The position numbers and the translations under genes were made by a program. A stretch of 64,000 nt of DNA from Steinernema hermaphroditum (lineage: Eukaryota; Nematoda; Chromadorea; Rhabditida; Steinernematidae): contig CM059624.1 of assembly GCA_030435675.1 (NCBI GenBank), positions 16,798,470 through 16,862,469 on the forward strand, given 5' to 3'. Under the pieces are notes generated by a model, which worked only from the letters and a program-made list of their open reading frames with translations, ran no database searches and was not told the origin of the DNA. The number at the start of each line of letters is the position of its first letter. The stretch's first letter is position 1. Shown piece after piece: positions 12,388-22,694 of the stretch.

Positions 12388-12566
12388 CTGCACGAGCCTG
12401 ATCGAACGCGCCTTATTCCCGTTGGGATTACTGTGGACTATCTTAGTTTCCTGCAAAATCCTCTTTGCACTCCGAGACAGCAGGGCCCTTGTTTCCACCA
12501 AGAGCTCTGCATCTGACCCTCCTGCTCCAAAGTACCATAGCATTTTTATGATTGGATCTTGTAGAA
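12388..12566 (+). repeat. Diverged monomer sharing the cactccgag/ttgtttcca variants
   Basis: The middle reads tgcaaaatcctc, then tttgcactccgagac and ttgtttccaccaag. These match the 11,661 monomer and no copy outside the degenerate block. The 5' part is otherwise normal type A. Confidence 0.7.
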
Positions 12567-12983
12567 CTGCACGAGCCTGATCGAACGCGCCTACTCTCGT
12601 TGGATTTCCTGCGGGACTCATCTTTTTAGCTTCCTGCAAAACTTTCAATTCGGAGACAGATAGGGTCCTTGTTCATACAAAAAAGAGTTCTGCATCTGAC
12701 CCTCCTGCTCCAAAGTACCATAGCATTTTTATGATTGGATCTTGTAGAACTGCACGAGACTGATCGAACGCGCCTACTCTCGTTGGAATTTCTGTGGACT
12801 ATCTTAGTTTCCTGCAAAACTTTCAATTCGAGACAGTTAGGGTCCTTGTTCATACAAAGAGTTATGCATCTGACCCCTCCGGCTCCAAAGTACCATAGCA
12901 TTTTTATGATTGGATCTTGTAGAACTGCACGAGCCTGATCGAACGCGCCTATTCCCGTTGGGATTACTGTCGACTATCTTAGT

Positions 12984-12990
12984 CCCCCCC
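12984..12990 (+). repeat. C7 tract
   Basis: Seven C bases replace ttcctgc in the usual agtttcctgcaaaac, giving agt-C7-aaaac. The same monomer also has gtcgac for gtggac. Confidence 0.85.
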
Positions 12991-13210
12991 AAAACTTTCA
13001 ACTCGAGACAGCAGGGCCCTTGCTCACACCAAGAGCTCTGCATCTGACCCTCCTGCTCCAAAGTACCATAGCATTTTTATGATTGGATCTTGTAGAACTG
13101 CACGAGCCTGATCGAACGCGCCTATTCCCGTTGGGATTACTGTGGACTATCTTAGTTTCCTGCAAAACTTTCACTCCGAGACAGCAGGGCTCCCTCCTTG
13201 CTCACCTGCT

Positions 13211-13223
13211 GCTGCTAAGCAGC
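13211..13223 (+). repeat. CTG-rich insert with inverted repeat GCTGCT-A-AGCAGC
   Basis: The expanded monomer (197 bp) reads ctcacctgctgctgctaagc where others have ctcacaccaag. The 13-base core is a perfect interrupted palindrome. A related aagcagct reading recurs near 13,953. Confidence 0.7.
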
Positions 13224-13435
13224 TCTGCAGATTCGGACCCTCCTGCTCCAAAAAAGCAAGTACCATATCATTTTTATGATTCCATCTTGTAGAACTGCAC
13301 GAGCCTTGATCGAACGCGCCTCATTATTCCCGTTGGGATTACTGTGGACTATCTTAGTTTCCTGCAAAACTTTCAATTCGAGACAGCAGGGCCCTTGCTC
13401 ACACCAAGAGCTCTGCATCTGGGGCTTCTGCTCCA

Positions 13436-13445
13436 GGGGGGGGGG
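13436..13445 (+). repeat. G10 tract in a monomer 3' end
   Basis: The downstream flank aaatttttatg and cttatagaac matches the other copies. The upstream part is gagctctgcatctggggcttctg, a type I-like reading, so this copy looks recombinant. Confidence 0.9.
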
Positions 13446-13617
13446 AAATTTTTATGATTGGATCTTATAGAACTGCACGAGCCTGATCGAACGCGCCCCA
13501 CTCCTCGTTGGGATTGTCATAAGACTATCTAGTTTTCTGCAAAACTTTCAATTCGAGAAGGTAGCAGGGCCCTCTTGCTCACACCACGAGCTCTGCATCT
13601 GACCCCTCCTGCCGTCT

Positions 13618-13641
13618 AAAAAAAAAAAAAAAAAAAAAAAA
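13618..13641 (+). repeat. A24 homopolymer within a 206-bp monomer
   Basis: Twenty-four A bases sit where the normal monomer has ctccaaagtacc, followed directly by gtaccatagc. No inserted body, promoter or obvious target-site duplication accompanies it. Slippage of the native AAA is more likely than a retroposed poly(A) tail. Confidence 0.9.
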
Positions 13642-16600
13642 GTACCATAGCATTTTTAAGTGATTGGATCTTGTAGAACTGCACGAGCCTGATCGAACGC
13701 GCCGACTCTCGTTGGGATTTCGGTGGATCATCTTAGTTTCTTGCAAAACTTTCAATTCGAGACAGCAGGGCCCTTGCTCACACCAAGAGTTATGCATCTG
13801 ACTTCTCCGGCTCCAGAAATTTTTAACATTGGATCTTATAGAACTGCATGAGCCTGATCGAACGCGCCTATTCCCGTTGGGATTACTGTGGATCATCTTA
13901 GTTTCCTGCAAAACTTTCAATTCGAGACAGCTTTTCCTTTGCTCTCTGCCACCAAGCAGCTTCCGCATTCGACCCCCTCCGGCTCCACTGTACCATAGCA
14001 TTTTTATGATTGGATCTTGTAGAACTGCACGAGCCTGATCGAACGCGCCTATTCCCGTTGGGATTACTGTGGACTATCTTAGTTTCCTGCAAAACTTTCA
14101 ATTCGAGACAGCAGGGCCCTTGCTCACACCAAGAGCTCTGCATCTGACCCTCCTGCTCCAAAGTACCATAGCATTTTTATGATTGGATCTTGTAGAACTG
14201 CACGAGCCTGATCGAACGCGCCTACTCCCGTTGGGTTTCCTGTGGACTATCTTAGTTTCCTGCAAAACTTTCAATTCGAGACAGCAGGGCCCTTGCTCAC
14301 ACCAAGAGCTCTGCATCTGACCCTCCTGCTCCAAAGTACCATATCATTTTTATGATTCGATCTTGTAGAACTGCACGAGCCTGATCGAACGCGCCTATTC
14401 CCGTTGGGATTACTGTGGACTATCTTAGTTTCCTGCAAAACTTTCAATTCGAGACAGCAGGGCCCTTGCTCACACCAAGAGCTCTGCATCTGACCCTCCT
14501 GCTCCAAAGTACCATAGCATTTTTATGATTCCATCTTGTAGAACTGCACGAGCCTGATCGAACGCGCCTACTCCCGTTGGATTTACTGTGGACTATCTTA
14601 GTTTCCTGCAAAACTTTCAATTCGAGACAGCAGGGCCCTTGCTCACACCAAGAGTTCTGCATCTGACCCCTCCGCTCCAAAGTACCATAGCATTTTTATG
14701 ATTGGATCTTGTAGAACTGCACGAGCCTGATCGAACGCGCCTACTCTCGTTGGATTTCCTGTGGACTATCTTAGTTTCCTGCAAAACTTTCAATTCGAGA
14801 CAGCAGGGCCCTTGCTCACACCAAGAGCTCTGCATCTGACCCTCCTGCTCCAAAGTACCATAGCATTTTTATGATTGGATCTTGTAGAACTGCACGAGCC
14901 TGATCGAACGCGCCTATTCCCGTTGGGATTACTGTGGACTATCTTAGTTTCCTGCAAAACTTTCAATTCGAGACAGCAGGGCCCTTGCTCACACCAAGAG
15001 CTCTGCATCTGACCCTCCTGCTCCAAAGTACCATAGCATTTTTATGATTGGATCTTGTAGAACTGCACGAGCCTGATCGAACGCGCCTACTCCCGTTGGA
15101 TTTCCTGTGGACTATCTTAGTTTCCTGCAAAACTTTCAATTCGAGACAGACAGGGCCCTTGCTCACACCAAGAGTTCTGCATCTGACCCTCCTGCTCCAA
15201 AGTACCATAGCATTTTTATGATTGGATCTTGTAGAACTGCACGAGCCTGATCGAACGCGCCTATTCCCGTTGGGATTACTGTGGACTATCTTAGTTTCCT
15301 GCAAAACTTTCAATTCGAGACAGCAGGGCCCTTGCTCACACCAAGAGCTCTGCATCTGACCCTCCTGCTCCAAAGTACCATAGCATTTTTATGATTGGAT
15401 CTTGTAGAACTGCACGAGCCTGATCGAACGCGCCTATTCCCGTTGGGATTACTGTGGACTATCTTAGTTTCCTGCAAAACTTTCAATTCGAGACAGCAGG
15501 GCCCTTGCTCACACCAAGAGCTCTGCATCTGACCCTCCTGCTCCAAAGTACCATAGCATTTTTATGATTGGATCTTGTAGAACTGCACGAGCCTGATCGA
15601 ACGCGCCTACTCTCGTTGGGTTTCCTGTGGACTATCTTAGTTTCCTGCAAAACTTTCAATTCGAGACAGCAGGGCCCTTGCTCACACCAAGAGCTCTGCA
15701 TCTGACCCTCCTGCTCCAAAGTACCATAGCATTTTTATGATTGGATCTTGTAGAACTGCACGAGCCTGATCGAACGCGCCTATTCCCGTTGGGATTACTG
15801 TGGACTATCTTAGTTTCCTGCAAAACTTTCAATTCGAGACAGCAGGGCCCTTGCTCACACCAAGAGCTCTGCATCTGACCCTCCTGCTCCAAAGTACCAT
15901 AGCATTTTTATGATTGGATCTTGTAGAACTGCACGAGCCTGATCGAACGCGCCTACTCTCGTTGGATTTCCTGTGGACTATCTTAGTTTCCTGCAAAACT
16001 TTCAATTCGAGACAGCAGGGCCCTTGCTCACACCAAGAGCTCTGCATCTGACCCTCCTGCTCCAAAGTACCATAGCATTTTTATGATTGGATCTTGTAGA
16101 ACTGCACGAGCCTGATCGAACGCGCCTACTCCCGTTGGGTTTCCTGTGGACTATCTTAGTTTCCTGCAAAACTTTCAATTCGAGACAGCAGGGCCCTTGC
16201 TCACACCAAGAGCTCTGCATCTGACCCCTCCTGCTCCAAAGTACCATAGCATTTTTATGATTGGATCTTGTAGAACTGCACGAGCCTGATCGAACGCGCC
16301 TACTCTCGTTGGGTTTACTGTGGACTATCTTAGTTTCCTGCAAAACTTTCAATTCGAGACAGCAGGGCCCTTGCTCACACCAAGAGCTCTGCATCTGACC
16401 CTCCTGCTCCAAAGTACCATAGCATTTTTATGATTGGATCTTGTAGAACTGCACGAGCCTGATCGAACGCGCCTACTCTCGTTGGATTTCCTGTGGACTA
16501 TCTTAGTTTCCTGCAAAACTTTCAATTCGAGACAGCAGGGCCCTTGCTCACACCAAGAGCTCTGCATCTGACCCTCCTGCTCCAAAGTACCATAGCATTT

Positions 16601-18875
16601 TTATGATTGGATCTTGTAGAACTGCACGAGCCTGATCGAACGCGCCTATTCCCGTTGGGATTACTGTGGACTATCTTAGTTTCCTGCAAAACTTTCAATT
16701 CGAGACAGCAGGGCCCTTGCTCACACCAAGAGCTCTGCATCTGACCCTCCTGCTCCAAAGTACCATAGCATTTTTATGATTGGATCTTGTAGAACTGCAC
16801 GAGCCTGATCGAACGCGCCTACTCTCGTTGGGTTTCCTGTGGACTATCTTAGTTTCCTGCAAAACTTTCAATTCGAGACAGCAGGGCCCTTGCTCACACC
16901 AAGAGCTCTGCATCTGACCCTCCTGCTCCAAAGTACCATAGCATTTTTATGATTGGATCTTGTAGAACTGCACGAGCCTGATCGAACGCGCCTATTCCCG
17001 TTGGGATTACTGTGGACTATCTTAGTTTCCTGCAAAACTTTCAATTCGAGACAGTTAGGGCCCTTGTTCATACAAAGAGTTCTGCATCTGACCCCTCCTG
17101 CTCCAAAGTACCATAGCATTTTTATGATTGGATCTTGTAGAACTGCACGAGCCTGATCGAACGCGCCTACTCCCGTTGGGATTTACTGTGGACTATCTTA
17201 GTTTCCTGCAAAACTTTCAATTCGAGACAGCAGGGCCCTTGCTCACACCAAGAGCTCTGCATCTGACCCTCCTGCTCCAAAGTACCATAGCATTTTTATG
17301 ATTGGATCTTGTAGAACTGCACGAGCCTGATCGAACGCGCCTATTCCCGTTGGGATTACTGTGGACTATCTTAGTTTCCTGCAAAACTTTCAATTCGAGA
17401 CAGCAGGGCCCTTGCTCACACCAAGAGCTCTGCATCTGACCCTCCTGCTCCAAAGTACCATAGCATTTTTATGATTGGATCTTGTAGAACTGCACGAGCC
17501 TGATCGAACGCGCCTACTCCCGTTGGGTTTCCTGTGGACTATCTTAGTTTCCTGCAAAACTTTCAATTCGAGACAGCAGGGCCCTTGCTCACACCAAGAG
17601 CTCTGCATCTGACCCTCCTGCTCCAAAGTACCATAGCATTTTTATGATTCCATCTTGTAGAACTGCACGAGCCTGATCGAACGCGCCTATTCCCGTTGGG
17701 TTTACTGTGGACTATCTTAGTTTCCTGCAAAACTTTCAATTCGAGACAGCAGGGCCCTTGCTCACACCAAGAGCTCTGCATCTGACCCTCCTGCTCCAAA
17801 GTACCATAGCATTTTTATGATTGGATCTTGTAGAACTGCACGAGCCTGATCGAACGCGCCTATTCCCGTTGGGATTACTGTGGACTATCTTAGTTTCCTG
17901 CAAAACTTTCAATTCGAGACAGCAGGGCCCTTGCTCACACCAAGAGCTCTGCATCTGACCCCTCCTGCTCCAAAGTACCATAGCATTTTTATGATTGGAT
18001 CTTGTAGAACTGCACGAGCCTGATCGAACGCGCCTATTCCCGTTGGGATTACTGTGGACTATCTTAGTTTCCTGCAAAACTTTCAATTCGAGACAGCAGG
18101 GCCCTTGCTCACACCAAGAGCTCTGCATCTGACCCTCCTGCTCCAAAGTACCATAGCATTTTTATGATTGGATCTTGTAGAACTGCACGAGCCTGATCGA
18201 ACGCGCCTATTCCCGTTGGGATTTACTGTGGACTATCTTAGTTTCCTGCAAAACTTTCAATTCGAGACAGCAGGGCCCTTGCTCACACCAAGAGCTCTGC
18301 ATCTGACCCTCCTGCTCCAAAGTACCATATCATTTTTATGATTGGATCTTGTAGAACTGCACGAGCCTGATCGAACGCGCCTACTCTCGTTGGATTTCCT
18401 GTGGACTATCTTAGTTTCCTGCAAAACTTTCAATTCGAGACAGCAGGGCCCTTGCTCACACCAAGAGCTCTGCATCTGACCCTCCTGCTCCAAAGTACCA
18501 TAGCATTTTTATGATTGGATCTTGTAGAACTGCACGAGCCTGATCGAACGCGCCTATTCCCGTTGGGTTTACTGTGGACTATCTTAGTTTCCTGCAAAAC
18601 TTTCAATTCGAGACAGCAGGGCCCTTGCTCACACCAAGAGCTCTGCATCTGACCCTCCTGCTCCAAAGTACCATAGCATTTTTATGATTGGATCTTGTAG
18701 AACTGCACGAGCCTGATCGAACGCGCCTACTCCCGTTGGGATTCCTGTGGACTATCTTAGTTTCCTGCAAAACTTTCAATTCGAGACAGCAGGGCCCTTG
18801 CTCACACCAAGAGCTCTGCATCTGACCCTCCTGCTCCAAAGTACCATAGCATTTTTATGATTGGATCTTGTAGAA

Positions 18876-19065
18876 CTGCACGAGCCTGATCGAACGCGCC
18901 TATTCCCGTTGGGATTACTGTGGACTATCTTAGTTTCCTGCAAAACTTTCAATTCGAGACAGCAGGGCCCTTGCTCACACCAAGAGCTTGTTCATACAAA
19001 GAGTTCTGCATCTGACCCCTCCGCTCCAAAGTACGATAGCATTTTTATGATTGGATCTTATAGAA
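18876..19065 (+). repeat. 190-bp hybrid monomer with an out-of-register junction
   Basis: The 3' part reads ttgctcacaccaagag followed immediately by cttgttcatacaaagag. That is the type I segment joined to a second, type II copy of the same segment. It adds about 17 bp. The parental segments share CTTG at the join (cccttg and gagcttg), which fits misaligned recombination between a type I and a type II monomer. The end carries tacgatagc and cttatagaac, readings seen in the degenerate block. Confidence 0.8.
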
Positions 19066-19758
19066 CTGCACGAGCCTGATCGAACGCGCCTACTCTCGTT
19101 GGGATTTCCTGTGGACTATCTTAGTTTCCTGCAAAACTTTCAATTCGAGACAGATAGGGCCTTGTTCATACAAAGAGTTCTGCATCTGACCCTCCTGCTC
19201 CAAAGTACCATAGCATTTTTATGATTGGATCTTGTAGAACTGCACGAGCCTGATCGAACGCGCCTATTCCCGTTGGGATTACTGTGGACTATCTTAGTTT
19301 CCTGCAAAACTTTCAATTCGAGACAGCAGGGCCCTTTCTCACACCAAGAGCTCTGCATCTGACCCTCCTGCTCCAAAGTACCATAGCATTTTTATGATTG
19401 GATCTTGTAGAACTGCACGAGCCTGATCGAACGCGCCTACTCCCGTTGGGTTTCCTGTGGACTATCTTAGTTTCCTGCAAAACTTTCAATTCGAGACAGC
19501 AGGGCCCTTGCTCACACCAAGAGCTCTGCATCTGACCCTCCTGCTCCAAAGTACCATATCATTTTTATGATTCCATCTTGTAGAACTGCACGAGCCTGAT
19601 CGAACGCGCCTATTCCCGTTGGGATTACTGTGGACTATCTTAGTTTCCTGCAAAACTTTCAATTCGAGACAGCAGGGCCCTTGCTCACACCAAGAGCTCT
19701 GCATCTGACCCTCCTGCTCCAAAGTACGATAGCATTTTTATGATTCCATCTTGTAGAA

Positions 19759-19919
19759 CTGCACGAGCCTGATCGAACGCGCCTATTCCCGTTGGGATTA
19801 CTGTGGACTATCTTAGTTTCCTGCAAAACTTTCAATTCGAGACAGCAGGGCCCTTGCTCACACCAAGAGTTATGCATCTGACCCCTCCGCTCCAATTTTT
19901 ATGATTGGATCTTATAGAA
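19759..19919 (+). repeat. 161-bp monomer related to the G-tract subtype
   Basis: The 3' end reads gagttatgcatctgacccc, tccgctccaatttttatg and cttatagaac. These are the diagnostic readings of the G-tract monomers of 9.9-14 kb, but the G-run itself is deleted. It sits between two monomers with tacgatagc and ccatcttgtag, giving a small relict-like island inside a regular domain. Confidence 0.75.
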
Positions 19920-20958
19920 CTGCACGAGCCTGATCGAACGCGCCTATTCCCGTTGGGATTACTGTGGACTATCTTAGTTTCCTGCAAAACTTTCAATTCG
20001 AGACAGCAGGGCCCTTGCTCACACCAAGAGCTCTGCATCTGACCCTCCTGCTCCAAAGTACGATAGCATTTTTATGATTCCATCTTGTAGAACTGCACGA
20101 GCCTGATCGAACGCGCCTATTCCCGTTGGGATTACTGTGGACTATCTTAGTTTCCTGCAAAACTTTCAATTCGAGACAGCAGGGCCCTTGCTCACACCAA
20201 GAGTTCTGCATCTGACCCTCCTGCTCCAAAGTACCATAGCATTTTTATGATTGGATCTTGTAGAACTGCACGAGCCTGATCGAACGCGCCTATTCCCGTT
20301 GGGATTACTGTGGACTATCTTAGTTTCCTGCAAAACTTTCAATTCGAGACAGCAGGGCCCTTGCTCACACCAAGAGCTCTGCATCTGACCCTCCTGCTCC
20401 AAAGTACCATAGCATTTTTATGATTGGATCTTGTAGAACTGCACGAGCCTGATCGAACGCGCCTACTCTCGTTGGATTTCCTGTGGACTATCTTAGTTTC
20501 CTGCAAAACTTTCAATTCGAGACAGCAGGGCCCTTGCTCACACCAAGAGCTCTGCATCTGACCCTCCTGCTCCAAAGTACCATAGCATTTTTATGATTGG
20601 ATCTTGTAGAACTGCACGAGCCTGATCGAACGCGCCTACTCTCGTTGGATTTCCTGTGGACTATCTTAGTTTCCTGCAAAACTTTCAATTCGAGACAGCA
20701 GGGCCCTTGCTCACACCAAGAGCTCTGCATCTGACCCTCCTGCTCCAAAGTACCATAGCATTTTTATGATTGGATCTTGTAGAACTGCACGAGCCTGATC
20801 GAACGCGCCTATTCTCGTTGGGATTACTGTGGACTATCTTAGTTTCCTGCAAAACTTTCAATTCGAGACAGCAGGGCCCTTGCTCACACCAAGAGCTCTG
20901 CATCTGACCCCTCCTGCTCCAAAGTACCATAGCATTTTTATGATTGGATCTTGTAGAA

Positions 20959-21479
20959 CTGCACGAGCCTGATCGAACGCGCCTACTCCCGTTGGGATTT
21001 CCTGTGGACTATCTTAGTTTCCTGCAAAACTTTCAATTCGAGACAGCAGGGCCCTTGCTCACACCAAGAGCTCTGCATCTGACCCTCCTGCTCCAAAGTA
21101 CCATAGCATTTTTATGATTGGATCTTGTAGAACTGCACGAGCCTGATCGAACGCGCCTACTCTCGTTGGATTTCCTGTGGACTATCTTAGTTTCCTGCAA
21201 AACTTTCAATTCGAGACAGCAGGGCCCTTGCTCACACCAAGAGCTCTGCATCTGACCCCTCCTGCTCCAAAGTACCATAGCATTTTTATGATTGGATCTT
21301 GTAGAACTGCACGAGCCTGATCGAACGCGCCTATTCCCGTTGGGATTACTGTGGACTATCTTAGTTTCCTGCAAAACTTTCAATTCGAGACAGCAGGGCC
21401 CTTGCTCACACCAAGAGCTCTGCATCTGACCCTCCTGCTCCAAAGTACCATAGCATTTTTATGATTGGATCTTGTAGAA
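20959..21479 (+). repeat. 521-bp trimer (174+174+173), copy 1
   Basis: The monomers start at 20,959, 21,133 and 21,307. The first carries the extra-base gggatttcc reading, the second (type B) carries cccctcc and the third is type A. Confidence 0.65.
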
Positions 21480-22000
21480 CTGCACGAGCCTGATCGAACG
21501 CGCCTACTCTCGTTGGGATTTCCTGTGGACTATCTTAGTTTCCTGCAAAACTTTCAATTCGAGACAGCAGGGCCCTTGCTCACACCAAGAGCTCTGCATC
21601 TGACCCTCCTGCTCCAAAGTACCATAGCATTTTTATGATTGGATCTTGTAGAACTGCACGAGCCTGATCGAACGCGCCTATTCCCGTTGGGATTACTGTG
21701 GACTATCTTAGTTTCCTGCAAAACTTTCAATTCGAGACAGCAGGGCCCTTGCTCACACCAAGAGCTCTGCATCTGACCCCTCCTGCTCCAAAGTACCATA
21801 GCATTTTTATGATTGGATCTTGTAGAACTGCACGAGCCTGATCGAACGCGCCTATTCCCGTTGGGATTACTGTGGACTATCTTAGTTTCCTGCAAAACTT
21901 TCAATTCGAGACAGCAGGGCCCTTGCTCACACCAAGAGCTCTGCATCTGACCCTCCTGCTCCAAAGTACGATAGCATTTTTATGATTGGATCTTGTAGAA
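21480..22000 (+). repeat. 521-bp trimer, copy 2
   Basis: It has the same length pattern as copy 1 and lies directly next to it. The middle monomer is type A instead of type B, and the third ends in tacgatagc. Confidence 0.65.
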
Positions 22001-22173
22001 CTGCACGAGCCTGATCGAACGCGCCTATTCCCGTTGGGATTACTGTGGACTATCTTAGTTTCCTGCAAAACTTTCAATTCGAGACAGCAGGGCCCTTGCT
22101 CACACCAAGAGCTCTGCATCTGACCCTCCTGCTCCAAAGTACCATAGCATTTTTATGATTGGATCTTGTAGAA

Positions 22174-22694
22174 CTGCACGAGCCTGATCGAACGCGCCTA
22201 CTCTCGTTGGGATTTCCTGTGGACTATCTTAGTTTCCTGCAAAACTTTCAATTCGAGACAGCAGGGCCCTTGCTCACACCAAGAGCTCTGCATCTGACCC
22301 TCCTGCTCCAAAGTACCATAGCATTTTTATGATTGGATCTTGTAGAACTGCACGAGCCTGATCGAACGCGCCTACTCTCGTTGGATTTCCTGTGGACTAT
22401 CTTAGTTTCCTGCAAAACTTTCAATTCGAGACAGCAGGGCCCTTGCTCACACCAAGAGCTCTGCATCTGACCCCTCCTGCTCCAAAGTACCATAGCATTT
22501 TTATGATTGGATCTTGTAGAACTGCACGAGCCTGATCGAACGCGCCTACTCTCGTTGGATTTCCTGTGGACTATCTTAGTTTCCTGCAAAACTTTCAATT
22601 CGAGACAGCAGGGCCCTTGCTCACACCAAGAGCTCTGCATCTGACCCTCCTGCTCCAAAGTACCATAGCATTTTTATGATTGGATCTTGTAGAA
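22174..22694 (+). repeat. 521-bp trimer, copy 3
   Basis: It follows copy 2 after one ordinary type A monomer. The first monomer has gggatttcc, the second is type B with cccctcc and the third is type B. Confidence 0.6.

Larger units (their letters stand above)
9878..14024 (+). repeat. Degenerate satellite block, 23 diverged monomers of 165-206 bp
   Basis: From 9,878 the monomers become irregular. Reading starts by eye gives lengths of 165 to 206 bp (mean about 180), against 173/174 elsewhere. Indels and substitutions hit normally invariant segments: ttggtttcctttcag near 10,640, gaccgaccgggtaagccgg near 11,690 and a CTG-rich insert near 13,210. G9-10, A24, T8 and C7 tracts occur. Array phase is never lost and no foreign sequence longer than about 30 bp is inserted. 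Normal monomers resume at 14,025. This looks like an old, unhomogenised layer. A local sequencing or assembly problem is the main alternative. Confidence 0.9.

Noticed and set aside
13211..13223. CTG trinucleotide repeat expansion
   Set aside because: There are only three or four units in a single monomer, so it is too short to call an expansion.
13618..13641. Poly(A) tail of a retroposon
   Set aside because: There is no element body upstream and no visible target-site duplication. Satellite sequence continues in phase on both sides.
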